Below are positions 27,667 through 35,675 of a stretch of 64,000 nucleotides of DNA, piece by piece. The DNA is from Nocardioides astragali (lineage in GTDB: Bacteria > Actinomycetota > Actinomycetes > Propionibacteriales > Nocardioidaceae), in the NCBI RefSeq assembly GCF_024436375.1, contig NZ_JAFMZM010000001.1, forward strand, positions 744,001 to 808,000, in the 5' to 3' direction. Position numbers and translations under genes: made by a program. Within the stretch, counting starts at the first letter, position 1. Every line of letters begins with the position of its first letter. The notes beneath the pieces were generated by a model. The model did no database searches and was not told where the DNA came from. It saw only the letters and a list, made by a program, of their open reading frames with translations.

Positions 27667-28431
27667 GTGCCCCGCGCGGCGTGGGTCGTGGTCCTCCTGC
27701 TTGCCTGCGGCGGGTGCACGGCCGAGGGGGAAGCCCCGCGGACCACGACGACCTCGTCGACGGCGTCGACGGCGTCGAGCGACGCGGAGCCCGACATCGA
27801 GGGCGCGACGGGCGAGGGCGCGACGGGCGAGGTGAGAACCAGCCCGTTCGACCTGACGCGCCACTCCCGCTCGGACCCGGACAGCGTCTGGGTGCTGGTC
27901 GACAAGCGCCGTCCCCTGCGCCCGGCCACCCACACGCCCGAGCTCGACATCGTCGAGGGCTACCTCGTCCACCCGCGCGTCGTACGTCCGCTCACCCGCC
28001 TGCTCGCCACCGGCCGCCGTGCCGGGCTGGACCTGCGCGTCTTGAGCGCCTACCGCTCGTACGGCCGGCAGGCCGAGCTGTACGCCGGCGCGGTCGCCAG
28101 CCTGGGCCCCGACCGGGCTGCCCTCACCACGGCGCCGGCCGGGCACTCCTAGCACCAGACCGGCCTGGCCGTCGACCTGGGCCGCGCCGCGACGGGGGAG
28201 TGCAACGTGGCGCCGTGCTTCGCGCGGACGAGGGAGGGCAGGTGGCTGCGCCGCCATGCGCACCGCTTCGGCTTCATCGTGCGCTACCCGGCCGGCGGCC
28301 GAGGAGTCACCGGCTTCGCCCACGAGAGCTGGCACTTCCGGTTCGTCGGCCCACCCCTGGCCCGCCACATGAGGCGGGAGGGGATCGCCACCTTGGAAGA
28401 GGCGTTCGGGCGGAGTGTGGGCGGCTCCTAG
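27667..28431 (+). pseudogene. D-alanyl-D-alanine carboxypeptidase (M15/VanY-type) with in-frame stop
   Basis: A lipoprotein-type enzyme of the M15B/VanY family, expected to trim peptidoglycan stem peptides outside the cell. The signal ends in LLLACGGC. The conserved metal motif region reads AGHS-stop-HQTGLAVDLG: TAG at 28150-28152 (codon 162) sits where the family has Glu (SEHQTG), a one-base change from GAG. The rest of the frame is undamaged, including TGFAHESWHFRFVG with the last His ligand. So it is a fresh nonsense mutation, a sequencing error, or readthrough. The stop falls before the zinc histidine, so the short product should be inactive. Confidence 0.82.
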
Positions 28432-28434
28432 GCT
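28429..28434 (+). promoter_or_regulatory. -10 box of a probable leaderless promoter (mshB)
   Basis: TAGGCT, 7 nt before the mshB ATG; its first three bases are also the stop codon of the upstream broken gene. Confidence 0.45.
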
Positions 28435-28441
28435 GGGGGCC

Positions 28442-29347
28442 ATGACGTCCGACCACCGCCTCCTGCTCGTGCACGCCCATCCCGACGACGAGACCATCAA
28501 CAACGGCGCCACGATGGCCCGCTACGCCGACGACGGCGCGGGCGTGACCCTCGTGACCTGCACCGCGGGCGAGATGGGTGAAGTGCTCGTACCCGACTTG
28601 GCGTACCTGGCCTACGAGGAGAAGGGCGGGCTCGGCGAGCACCGGCGCGGCGAGCTCGAGGAGGCGATGAAGGTCCTCGGCGTGACGGACCACCGCTTCT
28701 TGGGCGGCTTCGGCCGCTTCCACGACTCGGGCATGGCCTGGCACGAGGACGGCCATGCGGTCGCGGGCGAGTTCGTCCCCGACAACGCCTTCTGGAACGC
28801 CGACCTCATCGAGCCCGCCGACGAGCTGGTGAAGGTGATCCGTGAGGTCCGCCCGCACGTGCTGGTGACCTACGACCAGTTCGGCGGCTACGGCCACCCC
28901 GACCACATCCAGGCGCACCGGGTGGCGATGTACGGCGCACAGCTGGCGGCAGCCCCGTCCTACCGGCTCGAGCTCGGCGAGCCCCACGACATCGCCAAGA
29001 TCTACTGGACCGCGATGAGCGAGTCGCGGATGCGTGCGAGCCTCCGCGAGCTGCGCGAGGCCGGCGACACCGAGACGTTCGCCGGCATGGAGCCCGACGG
29101 CAAGCTGCCGCCGTTCGTGACCCCCGACGAGCTGATCAGTGCGCGCGTGGACGGCAGGGCGACCGTGGAGCGCAAGATGGACGCGTTGGCCAAGCACGCC
29201 ACGCAGGTGCAGGCCGACGGGCCGTTCTTCTCCGGAGCGGAGAGCGGCCACTCGTGGTGGGCCGAGGAGTTCTACCGCCTGGTGAAGGGCATCCCGGGCC
29301 CCGCTGGTGCCGACGGGTTCGAGGAGGACCTCTTCGCCGGACTGTGA
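28442..29347 (+). CDS. mshB: N-acetyl-1-D-myo-inosityl-2-amino-2-deoxy-alpha-D-glucopyranoside deacetylase
   Basis: 301 aa, the usual length of MshB, the zinc enzyme that deacetylates GlcNAc-inositol in mycothiol biosynthesis. LmbE-fold metal motifs are AHPDDETINNG at the N-terminus and GGYGHPDHIQAH in the middle (HPDDE and HPDH zinc residues). The start at 28442 gives the canonical MTSDHRLLLVHAHPDDE. It supports an actinomycete that uses mycothiol. The following small membrane gene overlaps by 4 nt, an arrangement also present next to mshB in mycobacteria. Confidence 0.93.
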   Translation: MTSDHRLLLVHAHPDDETINNGATMARYADDGAGVTLVTCTAGEMGEVLVPDLAYLAYEEKGGLGEHRRGELEEAMKVLGVTDHRFLGGFGRFHDSGMAWHEDGHAVAGEFVPDNAFWNADLIEPADELVKVIREVRPHVLVTYDQFGGYGHPDHIQAHRVAMYGAQLAAAPSYRLELGEPHDIAKIYWTAMSESRMRASLRELREAGDTETFAGMEPDGKLPPFVTPDELISARVDGRATVERKMDALAKHATQVQADGPFFSGAESGHSWWAEEFYRLVKGIPGPAGADGFEEDLFAGL

Positions 29348-29706
29348 GGACGGTGCTCGGCGCGCTCCGGTCGCCAGCGGCGGGAGTGGTCGGGGTCGTC
29401 TCCGGAGTGGCGGGGACGCTGCTGCACCAGCACTGGTGGGGCCTGGCGCTCGCCCTCGCCACGGGCCTCGTCGTGCTCGCGTGGCTGCCGCCGGGTGGTG
29501 TCCGGCTGGCCTTCGCGCTCGGCTGGTGCGTGGTGGTGCTGCGAGGTGTGATCGCCCGTCCGGCCGGTGGCTTCCTCATCTCCTCCGACGCCCGGGGGTG
29601 GTCGTTCCTCGCCGGCTCGTTCGTGCTGCTGGTCGGGGCGCTGGCGACCCTGGCGTCGCGCCGGGGGCGCGCCGAGGATCGGGGAGTTCGAGGTCCGGCC
29701 ACCTAA
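29344..29706 (+). CDS. Conserved integral membrane protein next to mshB
   Basis: 120 aa from a GTG overlapping the mshB stop (GTGA). About four hydrophobic helices: VVGVVSGVAGTLLHQHWWG, ALALATGLVVLAWLP, LAFALGWCVVVLRGVIA and FLAGSFVLLVGALATLA, with a short Arg-rich tail. It corresponds in position to the membrane protein that follows mshB in mycobacteria. Function unknown. Confidence 0.78.
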   Translation: MRTVLGALRSPAAGVVGVVSGVAGTLLHQHWWGLALALATGLVVLAWLPPGGVRLAFALGWCVVVLRGVIARPAGGFLISSDARGWSFLAGSFVLLVGALATLASRRGRAEDRGVRGPAT

Positions 29707-29709
29707 ACT
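29704..29709 (+). promoter_or_regulatory. -10 box of a probable leaderless promoter (VanW gene)
   Basis: TAAACT, 6 nt before the GTG at 29716. It overlaps the stop codon of the preceding gene. Confidence 0.5.
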
Positions 29710-29715
29710 CGCGCC

Positions 29716-31470
29716 GTGGCCAAGAACCCGCAGCGCCCTGCCGAGCAGCCCCGTGACAAGGCGGGCGCCTCGGTCGTCGTGTGGCTGCTGCTCGGGCTCG
29801 TGGTGCTGTTCGGCGGGTTGTACGTCGCCGCGCACTACATCGCCGGCGACAAGGTCCCGCGCAACACGACCGTCTCCGGGGTCCGCATCGGCGGCCACCC
29901 CCAGGGCGAGGCGGCGCAGCGGCTGCAGGCTGGGCTGGCCGACAAGGTCGCCCGTGACATCGCCACCACCATCGAGGGCACGGCGGTCGCGATCGACCCC
30001 GCTGCGGCCGGTCTCCAGGTCGACTACGAGGCGTCGGTGGCCGAGGCAGGTGGCGAGACCAGCTGGGACCCGGTCCGACTCTGGAACTACTTCACCGGCG
30101 GTGACACCTTCGAGGCGGAGGTGACCCTCGACGACGCCACTTACCGGGCCTACCTCGCCGGTCTCGATCAGCAGCACGGCACGCCCGCGCGCGACGGCGC
30201 GGTGGCCTTCGCCGGCAACCGGGTCGAGAGGACGGAGCCACGCACCGGCAAGGCGCTCGACCCCGCCGACACGCTGGCCGCGCTGCGTGCCGCCTTCCTC
30301 GAGGACGCCCCCGGCGAGGTCGCCCTGGAGATGGCCGACGTCGTCCCTGCCATCGACGAGGGTGACGTCCAGGAGGCGCTCGACGGATTCGCGTCGCCCG
30401 CCGTGGCCGCTCCGGTCACGCTGGGCTTCGAGGGCTCCACGATCAAGCTCTCGCCCGCCGACTACACCGCGGCCCTCACCCTGGTGCCGACCCAGGGCGA
30501 GCTCGTGCCCACCCTCGACGCGGCCAAGCTGGCCGAGGTCGTCGGGTCCAAGGTCACCACCGGGGCTCCTGTCGACGCGACGGTCACGCTGGTCGGCGGC
30601 CGCCCGCAGGTGGTGCCCGCCAAGCCTGGCGTGACCTTCGACCCCGCCGAGCTCGAGGCCGGCTTCCTCGACGTCGTCGCCAAGCCGCAGGGCGAACGTA
30701 CGCTCACGCTGACCGCCAAGGTCGCCCAGCCGGAGTTCACCACCAAGGAGGCCCGCGCCCTCAAGGTCACCGAGCAGGTGTCGACCTTCACGACGTACTT
30801 CCCCTACGCCGAATACCGCAACGTCAACATCGGCCGGGCCGCGGAGATCATCGACGGCACGCTCCTCAAGCCCGGCGAGACCTTCTCCCTCAACGACACG
30901 GTGGGGGAGCGGACCGTGGAGAACGGCTTCACCAAGGGCTACGTCATCAGCGACGGCATCCTCATCCAGGACCTCGGTGGCGGTGTCTCGCAGATGGCCA
31001 CGACTCTCTTCAACGCGATGTTCTTCGCGGGCCTCGAGGACGTCGAGCACAAGCCGCACTCGTTCTACATCGACCGCTACCCGATCGGGCGCGAGGCGAC
31101 GGTGGCATGGGGCGCGGTCGACCTGCGCTTCGCCAACGACACCCCCTACGGCGTGCTCATCGACACCAACGTGACGCCGTCGACGCCGTCGTCCTCGGGC
31201 GTGGTCACCGTGACGATGTACTCCACGAAGTACTGGGACATCACGACGAGCACGGGGGAGCGCTACAACCTCACCAAGCCCGAGACCCGCCGCATCGACG
31301 ACCTCAAGTGCCACCCCAACGAGGGCTTCGGCGGGTTCGACATCGACGTCGTCCGCTACTTCAAGCCGGTCAACGGCAACACCGAGACCCGCGAGGACGA
31401 GGTCTTCCACACGACCTACATCCCCAGCGACACGGTGATCTGCACCAATCCCGACGCCGTCGACGAGTAG
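29716..31470 (+). CDS. VanW family protein with putative peptidoglycan-binding domains
   Basis: 584 aa. One N-terminal membrane helix (ASVVVWLLLGLVVLFGGLYV) anchors a long extracellular part. Two YoaR-like domains come first (VSGVRIGGHPQGEAAQRL begins the first; VTLVGGRPQVVPAKPG lies in the second), then the VanW domain from about 360: TTYFPYAEYRNVNIGRAAE, LKPGETFSLNDTVGERT and DLGGGVSQMATTLFNAMFF. VanW proteins occur with glycopeptide-resistance genes but no biochemical role is settled; cell-wall binding is likely. A palindromic repeat that can act as terminator follows the stop. Confidence 0.9.
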   Translation: MAKNPQRPAEQPRDKAGASVVVWLLLGLVVLFGGLYVAAHYIAGDKVPRNTTVSGVRIGGHPQGEAAQRLQAGLADKVARDIATTIEGTAVAIDPAAAGLQVDYEASVAEAGGETSWDPVRLWNYFTGGDTFEAEVTLDDATYRAYLAGLDQQHGTPARDGAVAFAGNRVERTEPRTGKALDPADTLAALRAAFLEDAPGEVALEMADVVPAIDEGDVQEALDGFASPAVAAPVTLGFEGSTIKLSPADYTAALTLVPTQGELVPTLDAAKLAEVVGSKVTTGAPVDATVTLVGGRPQVVPAKPGVTFDPAELEAGFLDVVAKPQGERTLTLTAKVAQPEFTTKEARALKVTEQVSTFTTYFPYAEYRNVNIGRAAEIIDGTLLKPGETFSLNDTVGERTVENGFTKGYVISDGILIQDLGGGVSQMATTLFNAMFFAGLEDVEHKPHSFYIDRYPIGREATVAWGAVDLRFANDTPYGVLIDTNVTPSTPSSSGVVTVTMYSTKYWDITTSTGERYNLTKPETRRIDDLKCHPNEGFGGFDIDVVRYFKPVNGNTETREDEVFHTTYIPSDTVICTNPDAVDE

Positions 31471-31471
31471 A

Positions 31472-31500
31472 TGGCGCCTCCGCTTCGCTTCGGCGCCCAG
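31472..31500. terminator. Palindromic repeat / likely bidirectional terminator between VanW and aspS
   Basis: GGCGCC, 13 nt, GGCGCC with an inner CGCTTCGCT core. It lies between the stops of two convergent genes, so it could form a terminator hairpin. The core and flanks resemble the repeat inserted in aspS at 31793 and the units of the inverted repeat at 49903-50337, so it belongs to that repeat family. Confidence 0.55.
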
Positions 31501-31513
31501 AGGTCGTCGGATC

Positions 31514-32824
31514 CTAGGGCGCGAGCCGGTGCAGGTCCCTCGGGAAGAGCGTGACCTCGCGGATGTTGGCCGCCTCGACGAGCCGGCCCACCCAGCGCTC
31601 CAGCCCGATCGCGAACCCCCCGTGCGGGGGCATCCCGTGGCGGAATGCCTGCAGGTAGGCGTCGTACGTCCTCGGGTCCTCGCCGCGTGCGCGAATGGCC
31701 CTGTCGTAGTCCGAGGGGCGGTGCAGCCGCTGGCCGCCGGTCACCAGCTCCACGCCGCGGAAGAGCAGGTCGAAGCTGTTCGAGGATTCTGTCGGCGCCA
31801 TCGCTTCGCTCTGGCGCGTGTCCGCGGACAAGATCCCGCCGGTCCACGGGTGGGTGTAGAAGGGCCGCTTGAGCAGCGGGTAGCCCTCGACGGCGAGGAA
31901 GTCACTGCCGTGCTCGGCGAGCGCCCAGGCGCCGAGGGCGCGCTCGTGCTCTGGCGCGAGGTCGGGCTCGTCCGCCGGAGCCCCCACCAGCTCCAGCGCT
32001 TCGGCGAAGTGCACGACCGGGATCTCCTCCGGCACCACCGGCAGCCGCGCGCCGGTGCGGGCCACCGCCGACTCCTCGTCCGCGACCGCCGCCAGCATCC
32101 CGGCAAGGACGTCGCGCAGGACCGCGAGCACGTCGCGGTGATCGCGGATGAAGCCCAGCTCGACGTCGAGCGAGCGGTACTCGGCGAGGTGCCGCACGGT
32201 GTCGTGCGGCTCGGCGCGGAAGACCGGGCCGACCTCGTAGACCCGCTCGAAGACGCCCACGAGCTGCTGCTTGTAGAACTGGGGGCTCTGCGCGAGGTAG
32301 GCGGGGCGGCCGAAGTAGTCGACCGCGAAGACGTTGGCCCCCGACTCGGTCGCCGACTCCACGAACTTCGGGGTCGTCACCTCTGTGAAGTCCAGGGCGT
32401 CGAGGGTGGCCCGGAAGCCTCGCAGCGAGGCCGCGGCGAGCTCCCACCGCGCCCGCTGCGCCGGGTGGCGCCAGAGCACCGGCGCGTGGTCGAGCAGCGT
32501 CGGCAGCGAGACGTCGAGGGCCGGTCGCCACAGCTCGGCCGGCGGGGTGCTCGCCGGCTCGGTCAGCAGCTCGACGACCGCCTCGGTGACCTCGACGCCG
32601 CCGGGTGCCTGGGCACTGGCCGTGGCCGTGCCGGTGACCCGGACGGTGGTCTCCTCGGGTGGCACGGCAGCTCCGGCGGGCAGCACCACCTGGGCCAGGC
32701 CGCTGCGGTCGCGCAGCACCAGGAAGGTCACGCGGGCGAGCTCGCGGCGGCGGTGCACCCAGCCCTCCAGCGTCACCGCGGCACCGGGCGTCGTCGTGGT
32801 CAGGTCGTGGCAGAGCGTTCTCAT
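31514..32824 (-). CDS. aspS: Aspartate--tRNA ligase, short archaeal-type (possibly non-discriminating)
   Basis: 436 aa, much shorter than bacterial AspRS (~590 aa) because the GAD insertion domain is missing. An OB-fold anticodon domain (GWVHRRRELARVTFLVLRDR) is followed by the class II core: LAQSPQFYKQQL, motif 2 FRAEPHDTVRHLAEYRSL, and motif 3 GFAIGLERWVGRL ending in FPRDLHRLAP, all like archaeal AspRS rather than AsnRS. Actinobacteria normally also have a long AspRS, so this may be a second copy. Between RPFYTHP and SNSFDLLF there are about 14 more residues than expected, encoded by a palindromic repeat. A T-box-like leader hides its GGAGG ribosome site. Confidence 0.9.
   Translation of the reverse strand: MRTLCHDLTTTTPGAAVTLEGWVHRRRELARVTFLVLRDRSGLAQVVLPAGAAVPPEETTVRVTGTATASAQAPGGVEVTEAVVELLTEPASTPPAELWRPALDVSLPTLLDHAPVLWRHPAQRARWELAAASLRGFRATLDALDFTEVTTPKFVESATESGANVFAVDYFGRPAYLAQSPQFYKQQLVGVFERVYEVGPVFRAEPHDTVRHLAEYRSLDVELGFIRDHRDVLAVLRDVLAGMLAAVADEESAVARTGARLPVVPEEIPVVHFAEALELVGAPADEPDLAPEHERALGAWALAEHGSDFLAVEGYPLLKRPFYTHPWTGGILSADTRQSEAMAPTESSNSFDLLFRGVELVTGGQRLHRPSDYDRAIRARGEDPRTYDAYLQAFRHGMPPHGGFAIGLERWVGRLVEAANIREVTLFPRDLHRLAP
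31793..31819. repeat. Palindromic repeat inserted in-frame in aspS
   Basis: GGCGCCATCGCTTCGCTCTG followed by GCGCGTG. GCGCCA and TGGCGC form an inverted repeat around TCGCTTCGCTC. The sequence TCGCTTCGCTC(TG)GCGCGTG matches TCGCTCCGCTCGCGCGTG in the repeat block at 49903 and GGCGCC-CGCTTCGCT-GGCGC at 31472. It encodes the extra segment DTRQSEAMAPTES in AspRS. Confidence 0.6.
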
Positions 32825-33010
32825 GATGTCCTCCAGGTGGATGAGGCCCTGGAGGTGTGGGCGGGGGCTAGGTCGCGGTGCCACCACACCTTCGCCGGTC
32901 GAGCTCCGTCATCGGGAGGGCCGGCCTCTCGTCGGTACGCCGTACGCGCGGACGGCCGCTGCTCTGCCGGCGTGCAGGAGGTGTGTCAGGCCCCGCGGTC
33001 GTCGTGACGA
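32825..33010 (-). promoter_or_regulatory. T-box-type leader of aspS with Shine-Dalgarno sequestration
   Basis: On the reverse strand the T-box reads AGGTGTGG (32891-32884), bulge TGGCACC (32883-32877), GCG, 11-nt loop, CGC, then CCACACCT (32860-32853), an exact antiterminator-type fold. The bulge begins TGGC, so the variable base would pair with G73, the discriminator of tRNA-Asp and tRNA-Asn. An alternative hairpin, CCTCCAGG (32855-32848) with CCTGGAGG (32837-32830), covers the GGAGG of aspS; it shares three bases with the T-box helix, so the two folds exclude each other. Uncharged tRNA would thus free translation. Stem I and the specifier were not resolved; GAC triplets occur near 33000-33005. 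The whole 361-nt gap from 32825 to 33185 has no gene. Confidence 0.72.
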
Positions 33011-33185
33011 TGATGCGACCTCCGCCCACGACGCGGCAACCGATTTGGCGGGGGCGTGTGACGACGTGGTCATCGGGCCGCTCGAGCGGCCGCGGGGCCT
33101 CGGGTCCGCTCGAGTCGGGGTGCGGCACCATCCGACAAACCGGGGCGGATCGTCTTGAGGTGCGGCTCGCCGGGACGACGGGGCC

Positions 33186-34118
33186 TCACACGTCCCGTGC
33201 GACGAGGTAGCGGTTGAGGTGGTGCGCACGGAACCCGAGCCCGGCGTACAGCGCCAGGGCGGGTGCGTTGTCGCTCTCCACGTGCAGCCATGCGGTCCGG
33301 GCACCCCGGGAGGCTCCCCAGTCCAGCAGCTCGGCGATGGCGCTCCTGGCCAGGCCGCGACGGCGGTGCTCCGGGTCCACCTGGAGCGAGTGCAGGCAGA
33401 GCCAGTCGCCGTCCAGCGAGGCCTCCCCGGTGGCGGCTCCGTCGAGGAGGCGCACCGTGAGCCGGTCGCCGTCCTCGAGGAGCTCGGCATCGGCCTGGGC
33501 CGCGACGCTCAGCGCGCGCACGACCGACGCCACACCGGCGAGCATCGTCTCCGAGTCGCCGACGCCGTAGGGCTCCCACCCGAGGTCGCGCAGCCCGCGC
33601 TCGACCTCGCCGTCGCGCTCCACCTGAGCCAGCGGCCTACGCCCCAGCTGCTCGTACGCCGCCCGCACCCGCGCCGAGGCCTCCTCGAGCGGCAGCCCGG
33701 GGTCACCCATCGCGAGGGCGGAGTTGGCCCGCTTCAGCAGGCGGCCGCCGATCGGCGGGGAGCTGCGGATCACCCACTCGCCCAGTGGCTCCCGCGTGAC
33801 CTCGGGCCAGTCGGCGAAGGAGTGCAGCTCGATGTCGCGCGCCGCGACCCGCGCCCGGACCGAGGCCCGAGGCGGCACGGGCTTGCCGGTCACCACGTCG
33901 GACAGGGCGATCTCGACCGGGCCGGCGTCGTCGGGACGGCCGTCGCGATCGATGGTGAGCGAGGCCTCGCCCCACGACGTGCAGGTGCCGAGGACGTCGG
34001 TGGCCGAGCCGTCCGGGAGCAGGTGGCGCACCACGATCCGCCGGCCCACGACGTGCGGTCCGAGGGTGTGCCTGCCCACCGTCGTCTCAGCGGGCTGGGG
34101 CTCTGGCGTCTCGACCAC
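33186..34118 (-). CDS. GNAT family N-acetyltransferase
   Basis: 310 aa from the GTG at 34118, chosen because TAGTAT lies 7 nt upstream (leaderless); an ATG at 34154 would extend it into the ferredoxin promoter. The N-terminal ~100 residues are an SH3-like actinobacterial lead (VGRRIVVRHLLPDG, LTIDRDG). The GNAT core is C-terminal: LHSLQVDPEHRRRGLARSAI has the acetyl-CoA pyrophosphate loop (R-R-x-G-L-A) and the end is ALALYAGLGFRAHHLNRYLV. In mycobacteria a similar gene sits beside fdxC. The acceptor is unknown. Confidence 0.85.
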   Translation of the reverse strand: MVETPEPQPAETTVGRHTLGPHVVGRRIVVRHLLPDGSATDVLGTCTSWGEASLTIDRDGRPDDAGPVEIALSDVVTGKPVPPRASVRARVAARDIELHSFADWPEVTREPLGEWVIRSSPPIGGRLLKRANSALAMGDPGLPLEEASARVRAAYEQLGRRPLAQVERDGEVERGLRDLGWEPYGVGDSETMLAGVASVVRALSVAAQADAELLEDGDRLTVRLLDGAATGEASLDGDWLCLHSLQVDPEHRRRGLARSAIAELLDWGASRGARTAWLHVESDNAPALALYAGLGFRAHHLNRYLVARDV

Positions 34119-34125
34119 GTGACGG

Positions 34126-34131
34126 ATACTA
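34126..34131 (-). promoter_or_regulatory. -10 box of a probable leaderless promoter (GNAT gene)
   Basis: TAGTAT on the reverse strand, 7 nt before the GTG at 34118. The region ATACTAGAGT is partly palindromic, so it may also serve the divergent fdxA gene. Confidence 0.5.
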
Positions 34132-34173
34132 GAGTGGGCCGGAACGATCCCCATCCGTGCTCAGGAGGACCTG

Positions 34174-34500
34174 GTGACCTACGTCATCGCCCAGCCGTGC
34201 GTCGACCTCAAGGACCGCGCGTGCGTCGATGAGTGCCCCGTCGACTGCATCTACGAGGGCAAGCGGATGCTCTACATCCACCCCGACGAGTGCGTCGACT
34301 GTGGTGCCTGCGAGCCGGTGTGCCCGGTGGAGGCGATCTTCTACGAGGACGACACCCCGGAGGAGTGGAAGGGCTACTACGACGCCAACGTCCACTTCTT
34401 CGACGACCTCGGCTCGCCCGGCGGCGCCGCCAAGATGGGCGTCATCGACAAGGACCACGAGCTCGTCGCCGCGCTGCCCCCGCAGGAGCACGACGAGTGA
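34174..34500 (+). CDS. fdxA: Ferredoxin, 7Fe (3Fe-4S/4Fe-4S)
   Basis: 108 aa. Cysteines C9, C17 and C21 in [18 protein letters not shown] and the C40-x2-C43-x2-C46-x3-C50 run in [20 protein letters not shown] match seven-iron actinobacterial ferredoxins. It carries electrons in the cytoplasm. AGGAGG precedes the GTG at a good distance. The stop overlaps the dapC start (GTGA), the same fdx-dapC order known from mycobacteria. Confidence 0.95.
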   Translation: MTYVIAQPCVDLKDRACVDECPVDCIYEGKRMLYIHPDECVDCGACEPVCPVEAIFYEDDTPEEWKGYYDANVHFFDDLGSPGGAAKMGVIDKDHELVAALPPQEHDE

Positions 34501-35660
34501 CCGACCTTCCGTTGGTCGAGGAGGTCGCCCAGCGACCGTCCCGAGACCACCGGAACGTGTCGCGCCGGCTCCCGGACTTCCCCTGGGACAAGCTCACCCA
34601 CCACGCGACGACGGCCCGCGCCCACGCCGACGGGGTCTGTGACCTCTCGATCGGCACGCCGGTCGACCCGACACCGCTGGTCGTGCAGGATGCGCTGCGC
34701 GCGGCCGCCGACTCCCCGGGCTATCCCACGACCATCGGGCTCGAGGCGACCCGCCAGGCCGCGATCGACTGGCTGGCCCGCCGCCACGGCGTGACCGGGC
34801 TCGGGCTCGACGGCGTGCTGCCGGTCATCGGCTCGAAGGAGCTGATCGGCTCGATGGCGGTCCACCTGGGCATCGGCCCCGGCGACCTCATCGGCTATCC
34901 GGCCCTGGCCTATCCGACGTACGAGGTCGGCGCGGCGCTCGCCGGTGCCGACAGCCTGGCGACCGACTCGCTGACCGCGTTCGGCCCGCGCACCCCGCGG
35001 CTGCTGTGGATCAACAGCCCGGCCAACCCCAGCGGCAGGGTGCTGCCCATCGACCACCTGCGCAAGGTCGTCGACTGGTCCCGCGAGCGCGGCACGATCC
35101 TCGTCTCCGACGAGTGCTACATCGAGTGCGCCTGGTCCGAGGACCCCGCCGCCGACCAGCCGCTCTCGATCCTCCACCCGGACGTCAACGGCGGCTCGCT
35201 CGACGGCATCCTCGCCGTCCACTCGCTCTCCAAGCGCTCCAACCTCGCCGGCTACCGCTGCGCCTTCGTGGCGGGCGACCCGGCGCTGGTCGGCGAGCTG
35301 CTCGCGGTCCGCAAGAACCTGGGCCTGCAGATGCCCGGCCCCCAGCAGCGCGCCATGGTCGCGGCGCTGGACGACGACGCGCACGTCGCCGAGCAGCACG
35401 CCCGCTATGCCTCCCGCCGCGCGGCACTGCGCGGCGCCCTGGAGTCGGCCGGCTTCCGCATCGACCACTCCGAGGCGTCGCTCTACCTGTGGGCCACTCG
35501 CGGCGAGGACTGCTGGACGACGGTGGCGGACCTGGCCGAGCAGGGCATCCTCGTCGCGCCGGGCGAGTTCTACGGACCGTCGGGCCGCGAGCACGTCCGA
35601 GTTGCGTTCACCGCGACGGACGAGCGGGTCGCGGCCGCGGTGCAGCGGCTGACGGCCTGA
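34497..35660 (+). CDS. dapC: Succinyldiaminopimelate transaminase
   Basis: 387 aa, fold-type I PLP aminotransferase. DapC converts N-succinyl-2-amino-6-oxopimelate and glutamate to N-succinyl-LL-diaminopimelate in lysine and peptidoglycan precursor synthesis. Landmarks are [10 protein letters not shown], the substrate strand [20 protein letters not shown] and the PLP lysine in [14 protein letters not shown]. It is coupled to fdxA, and dapD lies close by on the other strand and dapE about 8 kb on. Confidence 0.93.
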   Translation: MTDLPLVEEVAQRPSRDHRNVSRRLPDFPWDKLTHHATTARAHADGVCDLSIGTPVDPTPLVVQDALRAAADSPGYPTTIGLEATRQAAIDWLARRHGVTGLGLDGVLPVIGSKELIGSMAVHLGIGPGDLIGYPALAYPTYEVGAALAGADSLATDSLTAFGPRTPRLLWINSPANPSGRVLPIDHLRKVVDWSRERGTILVSDECYIECAWSEDPAADQPLSILHPDVNGGSLDGILAVHSLSKRSNLAGYRCAFVAGDPALVGELLAVRKNLGLQMPGPQQRAMVAALDDDAHVAEQHARYASRRAALRGALESAGFRIDHSEASLYLWATRGEDCWTTVADLAEQGILVAPGEFYGPSGREHVRVAFTATDERVAAAVQRLTA

Positions 35661-35675
35661 GCCGCCCCTCAGCGA

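Noticed and set aside
29272..31410. Reverse-strand open frame of 712 codons opposite the VanW gene.
   Set aside because: Shadow frame; the forward protein has a membrane helix, YoaR and VanW motifs.
31514..32824. Asparaginyl-tRNA synthetase as the identity of the short class II enzyme.
   Set aside because: QSPQFYKQ and the ending FPRDLHRLAP match archaeal AspRS; AsnRS has different residues at both. Charging of tRNA-Asn as well as tRNA-Asp stays possible.
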